DNA from: Spongilla lacustris
Taxonomy: Eukaryota > Porifera > Demospongiae > Spongillida > Spongillidae
Length of the DNA: 64,000 nt
Reading direction: 5' to 3'
Assembly (NCBI GenBank): GCA_949361645.1
Contig: OX442416.1
Location: forward strand, 4,316,629-4,380,628
The notes below the pieces were generated by a model, which saw only the letters and a program-made list of their open reading frames with translations, was not told the origin of the DNA and did no database searches. This document shows positions 27,801-41,600 of the stretch, piece after piece (the stretch's first letter is position 1; every line of letters starts with the position of its first letter). Both the position numbers and the translations under genes were made by a program.

Positions 27801-30800
27801 TAAATTCATATAAAACCTCATGCATGTCCTTTGCTATGAATTTAATTAGGCCCCAACATCCAAAATGTAGAACTACTGTACATGTATTTTGATAACCTTG
27901 ATTCAACAAAATCCATAATGGTAGCTCACTAAAAGGACATAAACTCCATTGTAATGACTGTTTTTGAATACTCTCTCCATACATGTACCTCACAACAGCA
28001 TGCAAAATAATCTTCTATAAAATAAAGCACTATCTCACTTAACAACAAAGCAGAGCAAACATGAGCTTCAGTCATCAGCCTTTCAAACTGGGGGCTAGCT
28101 GGAGACATTCAACATAAAATGTATATACTAGTAGTGCTTTGAAATGCTTTTGTGCAGAGCTTTTAGAAAAAATAAATAAAAAACCCTTGCTTTTCCTTTT
28201 TATTTTTGGCAAGGTATGTTTTTTGTCAGAGAATGCTTAAGACTGCTTATTGAAATGGCGGCAGGGATAGTTGACCAATAGAATGCATGCAGCATTTGGA
28301 GACCAATTAGATTATACAAAAATAGTATAAAGTTTCTCAGTTTACATGTATGTGCACATGTACTGTGAAGAATGCCTCGAGCAGCAAGAGCCCATAGGCT
28401 GACAGTAAAGCAAAGAGCTGCAATAGTAAGGTTCTACTATGAGAGTGGGAAACATGCCTACCTCACAGTAAGCAGGTTCAGGAGGGACTACTCATCCTGA
28501 AAATGTTTTCGCCGAAGCACTGTGCTTAGGTTGGTATTTAAAGTTGATATGGGACCATGGAAGACATGATCCTAATCATCCTAAACAAAATTAGTGGATG
28601 CTTTGAAATGACACTCCCTCACAAAACAGGAGTCTCTTAAAGAAGAGAGTGTCTACCCATACATACATGTAGGCAACGTGACGAATCAACGCAAGCCCTC
28701 TCTTTAAATGGCACTTTTCCTACATACAGATATAAATTTAAGCAGAGACTACTATTTAATTACACAAAGCTAGAAGCTCATAATATTACAATAAAAAGCA
28801 CACCCTTATTTAACACGGGGATTTTCTTAGCACAAAATTCAAACGGCATGTACATCAATCACCTTGGAAAAAATTACATCACTGGAGCACAACCTCTCAT
28901 GAAATTGGAGAACTTCACGATGCATCCAAATTAAGCACTCCTCTTAACATACATGTAGCAGCCTTCCATATCATCTAACACCTAGCTAGAGGCTCGACAC
29001 ATTAGCTTATACTCTGAAATGAAAGCACACCCTAGAGTGTCTTAAATAAAAGAGCATACCCTCAACATAAACAAATTGTGATCTGGGAGCTAGCTAAGAG
29101 GCTAACATCATCATGCAAAGCACACCTCTTTTCTTCACAACCATGTAAAACCTAGACTTCTCTTTTAAAAAGAAACTCACAATATTACATATTACCTTAA
29201 ACACATTTACCTTGTGCAACGTATTACATCACTCAATGCAATGAAATGAAAGCACATAAAAATATGATGCCCACCATAACCTGGGAACTAGCCAATGGGC
29301 TTGTAACATGAAACAATGTCATGCACCGCTCTTAAATCCAAGCATTGTGAACCTAACTGCTGGCTTGTAACTATATCTTGTAATGAAAACACTCCTTCAT
29401 ATCACAACAAGGCTCGTCTGAGTCGTGCATTTAAGAAGAAGAGAGCCCATCCATTCATAAGCACCAAAAAAGGATCTGGGGTGGGAATTGAAAATAAAGC
29501 ACACCTTCTCTTAAAACAAATGATCAAAAACCTTGCTGGAGGCTTATACCATTTGCCAGTGCTTAAAAATGAACGTAAACCCTAACATAGCAACAGGAAT
29601 TTTTTTAAGCAGCTTGATATTAACAACAGCACACACTATGACCTGGAATTAGCATAGTTTAAAACTGTAACCTTCCCCATAATATAAAACCTACAAGTGT
29701 ATTTTTAAGCATGCAGAGACTACCTCTAACCTTACTTTTAACACTCACAGCTAAAAGCTCACAACATTACATTTTCAATAAAAGCTCACCCTCATTTAAC
29801 ACAAGTTTTCATACCTCCACAGCATGGATAATCACTTTGTGCAATGATTTCTTTACTGGATACATATTGAAAGTACACCTTCACATAACAAAAAAGCTAC
29901 CCACATGTTGGTCTGGACACCTGTGACCTGGGAAGCATGATGCATGCCCTCTCCTAAAGGTGCAGTGCAGTGTCTTCCTATGAAAATGTAGCTGAAGGGC
30001 ACACAATGGCATAACAGAAAACATGAGACACTTAAAACAAGAGAGCCTTAAAGCAGAGTCCAGCCTTAAAGCAGAGTCCATCCATACGCAACGTAGATAT
30101 GGAACAAACTACAAGGCTCAGATGCAACCACAACTCTATGAAAACAGCAGTCTTCGCAATCATCTGAAACTAAGCTGGAGGTTTGCAAGGTTCCAAACAT
30201 GAATCAAAACTTCAAGTCACAACAAGAGAAGTATTTTAAAGCAGAAATATTCAATTACTATAAAACCATAACACACGCAGACACAAAATTTCAACAAAAC
30301 CACACTCTCATTTAACACAGACGTTTCCAACCACCACGCACAATTAGTTTGCATAACTGGATGGTTAAAAAAAAAACCTTGCTGGAAGAATGTAACATTT
30401 GGCAGTGCTTTAAACCAAAATAATTTGTTAAAAACCAGATCAATTACACAAGCAACAGCTTAAACTATCATCTGGAACTAGCAATAAGGCTCACATCTTG
30501 ATGCAAAGCAGATCTTTTTATCAATAGTAATCTTCCAACTCATCTAAAACCTACAGGTGTTCTAACCTTATTTTACAAATAACACACATCTAGAAGTGCA
30601 CAACTTTACATTTTAAAGTACACCCAGATTTGACACTGTGGTTTTCATACCTCAGCTACATGTACAATCATTCTGTGCAAAGATCACTTTACTGGACCGG
30701 TATTGAAAGCTCACATAACAAAACAAGAGAACTATGACATGGGAACTTGCTACATGATGCATTCCTTCTCATTAAAAATGGCAGTTTTCCTATGAAAATC

Positions 30801-31087
30801 TAGGTGAAGGTTTGACACCATTGAGTTGATAGGCACACCATGACATGAAGATGTGAGTCAATTTAAATAATAGGGCCTTAAAGCATATACAACAACAAAC
30901 ATTATAATCTAGAACTAGTTACAAGGCTCAATCGCAACCTGATCATGATGCAACCACACATCTATCCACACATCTGAAACCTAGCTAGAGGCTTGTAACC
31001 AAAAATGAACTCACAACCTCCCACAACAACAGTCCTGAGGCTTTTAAAACAGACTCTACCATCAATAACATATACACGCACATGCAC

Positions 31088-31138
<51 letters not shown>

Positions 31139-32557
31139 ATGAAGCTCACAACATTTGAATAAAAGCACACCCTCATTTAGCTAGAAGTTTTTCAAGTGCA
31201 TACTTTAACAGTATGCTCAACCCTTTTGTGTGCAAACACATAACTGGATGGTATGAAATTAAAGCATACCCTCAGATACTTAGTGCTCACATGCATGCAC
31301 AATGTCCAGGGAACTTAATTGCTCACAACATCTCTTTCTTAAAACAGCCAATACTCTACAGTTCCTACATATGTAATTTGTAGCTTTAACATACATTTTC
31401 AAGAACACAGAGCTTTTCTGAGCACACATACACATGTAACACCTGAGTCTCTTAAAGCAGAGAGTACTCTACATTGACTTGGTGACGCAGTACTGAGTAG
31501 CTAAAAGTCTCACAATATTATTGATGTAAGGACATGCACCACACTTATATCCATCCATCTAAAACCTAGCAGGAGGCTTGCAACATCACAACAGGGATCT
31601 CCTAAAGTCCATTTCATTATAGCAACATCTGATAACTACATGTAGCTAAGAGCTAGGATCACAACATGATGCATGTAATTGTTGTCTTAAGACATACTGC
31701 TATCTTCCCAAACATTTTAAACCTTGCTGGAAGCTGTAAACATTATTCAATGCTTTAAAACACTGCGACATAACAAAGAAGTCTGTTAATGCATAATTTA
31801 AGAACAACATGATCTGGAACTAGCCAAGAGGCCCACATCACGATGCAAGTTGATACTAAAGCAATTCTTCAAATCACAACTAGATCTATAGGCATTTCCT
31901 AAATAAGAGAGCCTACCCATGTGTTATGCATTGAAATTAAAGCACACCCAATCTTTAAATGGCACTAGTACTCTTTCCATGAAATCATCTTGACACATAA
32001 GCTGATACTCTAAAACGAAAGCATCGGCCCCTAACATAAAAACACGACTCACTTAAATACTAGAGTTTGTCCCTACATGATTCATCTTTCCCCAATCCTA
32101 ACTGGTAGGTTGCAATATTAGGCTGTCAAGCATAAAGTAACAGATATCCATAAGCAAAGGTTAAAAACATTATGATACGGAAATAGCTACAACTTGATGC
32201 AAGCACACAGGTTTGTTATTTAAAACGAGGTATCTAGCTATGAGACTCAAAATCTATGCATTGAAATTAAAGCACACCCTATCTTTAAACGGCACACTTT
32301 CCATGATATCATCCAAACACGAGCTTCAAAAAATGGAGCATCGAAAGTAAAGCACAGCTTCTCTTTAAACAAATCATCTAAAACCTGCTGGAGGTTTGCA
32401 ACATTTGTCAGTGCTTTAATATAAATTCACCCTAAGCAACAGAATTTGTGCACACTATCATCTAAAACCAGCAATAATTAAGGGTAGCTCACATCATGAT
32501 TGCAAAGCACACAGGTCTTTCATTTCGCGCGCGCGCGCGCACACCCACACACACACA

Positions 32558-32641
<84 letters not shown>

Positions 32642-35600
32642 ATGAAACTCACAAGATTTCAATAAAAGCACACCCTTATTTAGACAGGGATTTTCCAAGC
32701 ACATACTTCAAATCCTTTTGTGTGCAAACACATTGCTGGATGGTATGAAATTATGCACAATGTCCAGGGAACTTAGCTAAATGGCTCACAACATTAATCT
32801 CTTCAAACAGTAATGTTTTCAATACTCTACAGTTCCTACAGATGAGTTCCTACAGGTGTGATTTATTATTTTCTAGACGGTGAAGCTTTTCTATAGACAA
32901 ATAATATCTGAGTCTTAAAGCAGAGAGTACTCCTACATTGACTTGGTTACGCAGTAGCTAAAAGGCTCAAACACTTATATCCACCATCTAAAACCTAGAT
33001 GTAGGCTTGCAACATCACAACAGCAAACACAACATGGTGCTGTAATACTACTCTGAAATCCAATTGCAGCATCAGAATTAAACCTACTTGCAGCATTAGT
33101 CGATACCAAGGCAATTCTTCAAATCACAACTACAGGCATTTCCTAAACAAGAGAGCCTACCCATGTGTTATGCATTGAAATTAAAGCACACCCAATCTTT
33201 AAACGGCACTAGTACTCTTTCCATGAAATCATCTTGACACATGAACTGATACTGTAAAACGAAAGCATCGGCCCCTAACATAAAAACACGACTCACTTAA
33301 ATACTACAGTCTGTCCCTACATGATTCATCTTTCCCCAATCCTAACTGGTAGGTTGCAATATTAGGCTGGTAACAGATACCCATAAGCAAAGGTTAAAAA
33401 CATTATGATATGGAAATAGCTACAACTTGATGCAAGCACATAGGTTTGTTATTTAAAACGAGGTATCTAGCTTAATTTTATGCATTGAAATTAAAGCACA
33501 CCCTATCTTTAAATGGCACACTTTCCATGATATCATTCAAACACGAGCTTCAAAAAATGGAGCATTGAAAGTAAAGCACAGCAGAAACAAATCATCTACA
33601 ACCTTGCTGGAGGTTTGCAACATTTGTCAGTGCTTTACTCTAAGTAACAGAATTTGTGCACACTATCATCTAAAACCAGCAACAATTAAGGGTAGCTCAC
33701 ATCATGATTGCAAAGCACACAGGTCTTTCTTTAAAACTGGAACTTTCCCCATACCTATTCCGTTATTTTTTACTGAAGGAATAACACACAACGTTACAAT
33801 TTAAATGAAAGCACACCCTTAGAGGTTTTCTAAGCAGATAACCTCAACAGCACTGGATGGAGGCTTGAATGCTCACTGACCCTTCACATATGGATGGTAC
33901 GAGGCTTCCATAAATGGCACTCACATGACACAAAAGTATTCTTTAAGCCGTAGACACAGCGATATACATGTAGCCTAGCTATGAGATAAAATCAGGTCTG
34001 CGCACAAGTTACTGCGTGCTGCTTGAGATGCTGGTATAGGCTATTATTAGCTCTGAGAGAGCTGGAAGGTATGTGATCAATTCTTACATTTCATTTTTGC
34101 GTGTCTACTAACCCGCGTGTGTGCGTCTCAGATTCACTAACTCACAGAATGGCACCGCATATCAATCCGTACATACCACACCGTTCATTGCCTCTCTGTG
34201 CGATTGTGCTAATTGAGGCGCACCACATTCGATGCTTGTAAACATGGATAATTGGCTTAGAGAAAGCTAATTAAAAGTGGACTCGCAACACCCACGTAGG
34301 AGGTGGGGCATACGGAGTTGCATCCGCCTTCGAATTGTATCACGTGATGACACCCACTAGAAGGTGGGGCATCAGGTCTGAGTGCTTAAAGATCCGCCTC
34401 CGTATTATCACGTGACTATAACAGCGATTTAATTATGAGATTAAGTCTTAGGACGAGGTCGTGTGCGCATGCGTATGCGAAGAAAAATAGGCAGTGGATC
34501 GTAGTTTCCGTTTAGTAGGTGGAAAAAATCCAATATTTTGATCGAAGCTTCACAACCGATACCTGAACACAGACGACCTTTTAAATCAGTTAATTTGTTG
34601 TGCTTATTAAAATTAATTAGCATTATAATAATGTTTTAATTAAATTATTGGAAAAAAATTTGAGGAAACCGACCAACTTTGATTCAAAATACCAGATTTT
34701 TTGCTCCATCCTATCAAAAGTTATTCAAAATCAAAAGCGTTGCGTTCATTCGTGGACACCCTGTACATTGCACCGAATACACTAAGCCATATATTGAACA
34801 CTCCTGGCAGAAAAAAAAAATAGGGGAACAAGTAAATCAAAAACTTATCTATCGAGAAAGTGATTGGTGGTACATGTTTGTAGGATTGGTGGTGCTAAAG
34901 CAAGGGAAAAGGTACAGTACATTAAAGATAGGTTTGGTAGGATCCTACAACTCGAATTTGCAAATGACGAAGCCTATTTGCAAATGTAGGACTGTTATAG
35001 TTGTAGGATCCTACCAAACCTATCTTTAATATACTGTACCTTGCTTCCTCAGTAGCTTTTTTCACCACCAATCCTACATACATGTACCACCAATCACTTT
35101 CTCGATAGAAAAGGTTTTGATTTACTTGTAGTTATAAAAAAAATCCTTGGATGTTCTTTGGAAACTCGGCACGTTAAAAATGGCTCCAATCATGCATGCA
35201 GAAGACTAGTATTGTTTCGTGTAATTAAATTTACTACTATTGTTTAAAAGAATCGTAATTAATGGTACTTAAAATAACATAAAAATTGATGCTAATGCAC
35301 TCACATTATTTTGTGAATCCACATCACAGCCCGCAGTAACTAGAAGCATTACAGCGTTGCAGTGTCCATTATATGAAGCAATATGAAGAGCTGTTGCACC
35401 TGTCTGAAAAAAATCTTACAAGATATTAGGTCATTAATATTGATACATGCACTTACATTTAATTTCAAATCTACATTTGCTTTGTTGTCAATAAGAAACT
35501 TGACCACATGAGCATGTCCATTTTCACATGTCTGATACAGTGGAGTAGCACCCATCTGTCATAAGGTTAATGCAAGCAACATCACTTAGAGTATCTAAAA

Positions 35601-38600
35601 TGTCATACCCACTGGATGAATTTCAAAGCAGGCTTAAAATGTGAATGTGATAAAATAGATGCACTGCTCCGGCAGTGTGTAAGCAAACTTACTGGTGTTT
35701 GATTGTTTACATCTAGTCCAGCATCAATAAGAAGCTTTGCGATTTCAGCATGTCCACTCATGCATGCAAAATAGAGGGCTGTAAAATCAAACTGAAAAAA
35801 AAAATGCCCTAGTAACTTGCAACACAATATTTGCTTATTCACACAACACCACACAACACCCCCACTCAGATGCAGATAATACCATAGCAACTAATAGTTA
35901 TGCTATGAATTTAGTCATGAATTACATGTAATTCAATTAGTAGATGCATTTAGACAAGGATAAGCACGTTTAAAAAAAATTCTAACCAGCAAGTAATTAG
36001 CACATTGCTGCACTTTGATTTGGCACACAGAAATTGCAACCTGTTTGGGTGATTAAATCGGCTAATGCATGATTGCGATTGACATGGGGAAGGAAGAAGG
36101 AACCACCTCCCCCCCACTTTCTATTATATTGTACATGTAAGTAGTCTGTTTAAAGGCAGGTAGGAGTAATTAACTGGCTGCAAAGAAGTAATGCAATGCA
36201 ATACATAAACACAATAAACTATAACGTTTGTTATTAACCCCCTTTAAAGTATAATAAATAAATAAAAACAAAACAAAATCAGCATGTGCACAATATTGTT
36301 GTTATGAAAGTGTTTGTGGCATGATCCTGTTAATTGGCTGTTGCTCCGCCCGCATCAAATTGGTGCATATAATACTGTCATACAATGCGTAACTCCAGTT
36401 TGGCCTTAGGTTAGTCCCATTTTCTTGTCTGTCAATTGAACTATTCCATGGAGGGTTTTGCCCCCAACAGGTATTTTTAGGGCAGCAGAGCATTAGAAAG
36501 ATCTTTCGTTGCATGATTGATTTTATCTTTTCATTAGTTTGCCACATTGGTACTTGTTTAATATCGAGAAGTGTATGTGCTTATATTCATTTATGGTACG
36601 TGAGCATCATATATTATAAAAATTTTTGTTTAGTAAAACAAATCGTTTTTTCTTCTGCCCTCAGAATTAAAAACATGTGATTCTATACATGTACTAAACT
36701 TAGCTCTTCAAGCCTGCACTCATGTGACTACATCAGACGTACATTGGCTAATCGATTACGGATATTACTGATATTATATGCTTCTATTAACTTTTCTCTG
36801 TTGGAAAGGTGTAGAATTTGAGCATCAAGGAGATGAGCTTTATAAGTAATTTTCTGAATGCTACATGTAGGAAAAGGAGCAATAAAATGAAGGAAACAAA
36901 AGTGGTGTAATCCATGCAATGCATATTGCAATTAGTGTTCTAATGACATGTAATAAGAATTGTCACTGCTTTAAAATAATTGTAGTCTCATCCTAATGAC
37001 TTAATGATATATCGACTTAATGATATCCACCCGGAATGGGAATACCTATGCACTTTTGTGCTGACAGATTTCACTCTGAATACTTATACCGTGCTAGCTT
37101 TTCAGTGTACAAGAGAAATTTACATCATTCTAGCTGCACCATTAAGCCTACATGTAACTTGTATCTTTTGCAGGCGATTAATATTATATTTGAAGTTTGA
37201 AATAAATCTCCTAGCCAAAGTGCACTAGCTAATCCAGGACTTCTAATTAGTCACGACCCCACGCAGGAAGCCATATCTTCACCAATCACAAAGACAATGT
37301 GTGATGTTTGTTTTTATGTAAATTTCGCATCTTAGTTTTGTTGGAACATTAAACCATTTGAACATTTAGGAGATCACATAAATGTCTTACTGCTGTAATA
37401 TGAAGTTGAATAGCAGGGACACAAATCAGCTTTTGCACTATCTCATAGTGTCCTTTCTGGCTAGCCATGAGAAGTGGCACTGCTCCTTCCTGCAGGAATG
37501 GGGCACAAATAAATAAAAAAAATCCCTGCTATTGTGAAACCTTGATGGTACAAAATATGTTACTCCATGACTAGAACTATTTCTTTCCACTAAACAGTAA
37601 TGTGTGCCACCCAAGTGATTATAATGGGACTGAGAGCGAATAAGGAGTAATGCAGCTTTGTTTAAAACATCCTAATACAATTATGGCCATCAGATCAATC
37701 TATGGAACAACATTGCTAGGACCATGAAATATAAATTATCGTGTATACAAGTAAAAGCAGTTTAATCATAGATTTACTAAATGTGACTTGTCACAAGATT
37801 GTGACTTCTTAAAGTCAAAATTATGGCTTTTTTTAATTGTGACTTTTAAAAACTCAGAAAGACATAACACAACCTTATTGTGGCAAATCACAACATCACC
37901 ACCACGCTGGTAGGTAGCTGCATGAGGGATTAGAGGGTCAAGTGACACATTAGGGCAAAGAGCACATGACGAGCCTCTGGACGGATAAGATTCTCTGTGG
38001 GATCAGGGAAGCCAAAAGAGATGCCTTCTGGAGGTGAGGCCAAACCATTGTACCTTACAATTATAGTCTATGTATATTAAAACGTCACTGTTTTTTTATG
38101 CCATATTTATACATACGTTGGGACCTGGGACGAGATCAGATGCCGAAACGATTGTACGCCAATTATTACATGTACGGGTCATTCGAACTAGCCAACTGAA
38201 CAGATCTCATCTCCCTCTTCAATAGTCACGTTAACGAACAGCTCGAGTTGCGAATCAAAGAGAATTTGCTTAATCCATTTCGATAATGAGCTTCTTTTAC
38301 ATCAATCTCTCTGAGCCAATATCGCCACGATCGCACTTATTAGTGTTTATAAAACTTGCGATGGTGAAATGGAGGCTGCATGACGTGGTGATGCGTAAAC
38401 ATCATCTGTGGTTCTACACTTTTGGCATTGGGTGCAATTTGGAGATGGACTCAGCAATAGGTTGGGCCACACCCAACTAGGTAGTGATGGTGTAATGGGG
38501 GTAGCTGTGGTTGTGTGCTGAGGTCATCTGGTATGATGGGGTAGCTGTGGTTGTGTGCTGATGATGGGGTAGCTGTGGTTGTGTGGGAGGTGTCTGGTGT

Positions 38601-41600
38601 AGCTGTGGTTGTGTGGGATGGTGTCTGGCTTGATGTGGGTAGATGTTATTATGTGCTGAGGAATCTGGTGTGATGGGGGTCCATGGTTGTATGGGAGGGG
38701 GTTTCTGATGTGTGCATATACGTGTAGGTACATGTAGCTGTGGTTGAGTGCTGATTGACAACCATAACTCCTTGAGTAGACAACCTGAATAAACTAGGTA
38801 TTTGGCTGCCAAATTGTCAAAAAAATACAATAACTCCTTGAGTTCACAACCTGATATTATAAACTATGTATTTGGCTACCAAATTGCCGAATTGTCAAAA
38901 CCTAATCGGAAAAATCAATATTGTTTTATCAAGTATTCAGAAAAATCGATTTTCAGATCCAGAAAAACCTTTAGTGTTTTAAAAGTATTAGGAAAAATTG
39001 ATTCATTATTCAGGGGAGGTTACACACCACACAAATGTTAAAGGATGAGAGCTACCTGATGATTAATACTAGCAAACTCTTCCAATTCAGAAAGCAGCTT
39101 TGAAGCCATCTTGTGCCTACAATCGACAAACTTCGAGCAAAACAAGCAGCTGCAAACAACTTTACCACAGGTCACTGATCAGATGAATCCTAGTGGCCCC
39201 ACCTGAAGAAATTTTGAGTGCAGGATCAGGAAAATTAAGCTCTATAACAAAAGGTGAACTTGACAGACGTTGTAGGGTGCACCTACTTCCCTATATCCCA
39301 GATGGGACGGACATGTGGATCACTACTGACAGAACATATCCTATACCAGGGATTGTAGTGGGAAAAGCAGCAACCCCTCGTTCATACCTAGTTGATACTG
39401 AGGGTGGGGCAGTTCGGCGTAATAGATGACACCTCAATGTTGTGCCAAGTCCAGTGGAGCAGACAGAAGAGCAGCCAGTTGTTCCACAACAGCAAGACCA
39501 GAGCTTAGTTGTAGAAAGTGACCACCCAAGCTGTCCAAGTCCCCAACATCGAATCATGACCAGATCACAAACAGGAATTGTGATCCGACCATCAGATAGA
39601 TTTTGATCTATATCTCTAGAAAGGGAGATGTGGAATAAACCTATATGTATAGTCGTGCAAGTTTGTTGTATGTTCGAACGTGTGCAGAGAGGGGAGGCTC
39701 TCTTTGGAATAAAGTGATCAACATCAATATCAACTGCGGAGATGATTGTTTGGAGCACAAGTGCAAAAAGTTAAGGGCCCAGTGGGTTCCCCTACTGAAC
39801 CCCTGATTCTGAAGACATGCAACTCAAAGGATGCCATAGTACGCATCATAATGCCCAGGGTAGGAGGAGTTCAGGAAAGAAAGAAGCAACTTCATCCAAG
39901 ATGTTTTGTCTTAAGACCAAATTGAAGGCATTTCTCATGTCTACCTTGATCACCATGAAATCATTATCATCCCATGATCCTCAATGCACTTCATCCTTCC
40001 ATGGATGATCTTCTCTGTAAATGCTATGCTCCAAACTAAAGTCTGGTGAGCAACCCTGGCTTCACCTAATTTAGGGCAGTCAGGGAGTCCCCAGCTAGGT
40101 AAGTGGATTCTTGAGAGGGTACGCTACCTGATGCCATGAGTTTGACAACATCCAGAAGTGCACTGCAAAGTGATGTGAAAAAGGAATTAAACAGGTGTTG
40201 GATCCTTAAGCCTTAAGATGGCCTTAGAGAAGGAGTGTAAAATGGCAAACAATAAAAATCATGCAGGGCCATTTGTGGCAGGAGATGATGGTAGCAAAGG
40301 AGCTACATGAGGCGGACAACTAGAGTGTTTGAACAATAATAACTGCCATGTGATTTCTGTATTGCAAGCTAGAGAAGCGGATGGCTATAGCCTTCCAAAA
40401 AAGATCAACCCTGGCCATGGAAACTGCTGGTATCATCATACGTTTTAGCCATGCTTCTTCTGTGTTGTGATCCAAAAATGATCTAAGTGGGCTTTCAATG
40501 ACTCAAGCAAAGGCTGGTCTTATTTGATCTGACTGGGGGAAAAAATGCAGGATGGGGCAGCGAAGCTCAAAATCCTCTTCAAGAGAGGGGAGGCTGTGGC
40601 TGGTTGTGGAAGTATCTTACAATTCAAGATAGTGGGAGGGAGTACTAAATATGGAGTGTTTGCTCTAAATCTACAGCGACGGCAATTAATGTGAAACGAT
40701 CCTAGAATTGAACAAAAGTTGGTGGCAAGATGCTGTTAAATCAGTCAACATATGAGTGCTTTGCACCATGGAACAAGGCATCTTTTCCGAGTAGAGTGGG
40801 AACTTGGCAGCAGGTCCAGCTGGGATTGGACAGATGAATGCTGAGGAGTAGGAACTACAGTGTAAAACAGAGCTTGATGGCTGAATTGTGGCATCATGGG
40901 TTGCATATGAACACTGAAGGTTCAGATTTGGCTGATTTTGGCTACATGATAGCAGTTCTGGAGGTGGAGCTAGAACTGAACTTTAGAGGGTGTCATTAGT
41001 CCTAATAGTTATTGCAATGAGTGAGTAGAGAAGTTGGGGAGTTAGAGGGAGCACAAGAAAGGCAATCATGGAGCGAAAAAAGCTGGTAAATGTTGGATTG
41101 GTGGAGAGACAAAACGATAATGACAGAATGATGATGACAATATGCAGGTGGCTGTAAAAGATCGCTTTGGTTATGCAGAAGAGGGCGAAGTGTAAGGTAA
41201 GCTCTGATGATGGAGGGATGAGGCATATATTATGGATTAATAGAATTGTGACTTAAGTCACAATTCTAAGTTACAATTTCTTGGTCAATCTATGATTAAA
41301 CCTTTAGCTAAGGCCTGTGAACAGAAAGTATTTGAATACATATTAGGTAAATTGCTTTTTAAAATGTTAAGGTAGACATACGTCTGTTTTGAGGTTAACA
41401 TCTGCCCCACCAGCCAGCAGAATATCAACAATTTCTTTATGCCCATATTTGCAAGCTGCGAAGAGTGCAGATGATCCTGTCTGAAAACAGAACATTTTGT
41501 TAGATTTACCAGTACCACCTCATTCATTCCACTTAAAAGAATAGAAACACATTGATTTTGAATATTTTTTTGGTATTGTTCATCATATATTAGTATTGTA

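Larger units (their letters stand above)
21156..34763. mobile_element. Giant 13.6-kb foldback transposon
   Basis: The tips CAGGGTGTCCACGAATGAAC and its exact reverse complement lie at 21,156 and 34,763, each flanked by TA. The arms are inverted copies over kilobases. For example, the first 320 bp pair with 34,440-34,763 with only a few differences, the GT run at 23,304-23,400 pairs with the CA run at 32,540-32,640, and 26,460-26,590 pairs with 28,600-28,740. The arms contain no genes, only degenerate modules. A TA target duplication and a helix-turn-helix transposase relic in the loop suggest a Tc1/mariner-related origin. Architecturally it resembles Drosophila FB/Galileo foldback elements, where long inverted ends are built of tandem repeats. 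It lies in intron 15 of the CARD-ankyrin gene. Confidence 0.9.
28600..34763. repeat. Giant foldback, right arm
   Basis: Reverse complement of the left arm with the same modules (GAAATTAAAGCACACCC). It is about 0.8 kb longer than the left arm; the excess lies between roughly 29,600 and 31,000, where extra copies of the modules occur. Confidence 0.8.

Noticed and set aside
27778..28005. Minus-strand 75-codon frame in the foldback loop as a DDE transposase piece
   Set aside because: No convincing catalytic motif; opposite strand to the helix-turn-helix fragment.
21156..34763. Recent segmental inversion duplication instead of a transposon
   Set aside because: Exact terminal repeats, TA on both sides and the uninterrupted paralogous site at about 13,165 fit insertion of a discrete element better.
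35940..36950. Short minus-strand frames near 36.3-36.9 kb
   Set aside because: No ankyrin pattern, no shared phase with neighbouring exons, and no recognised domain.
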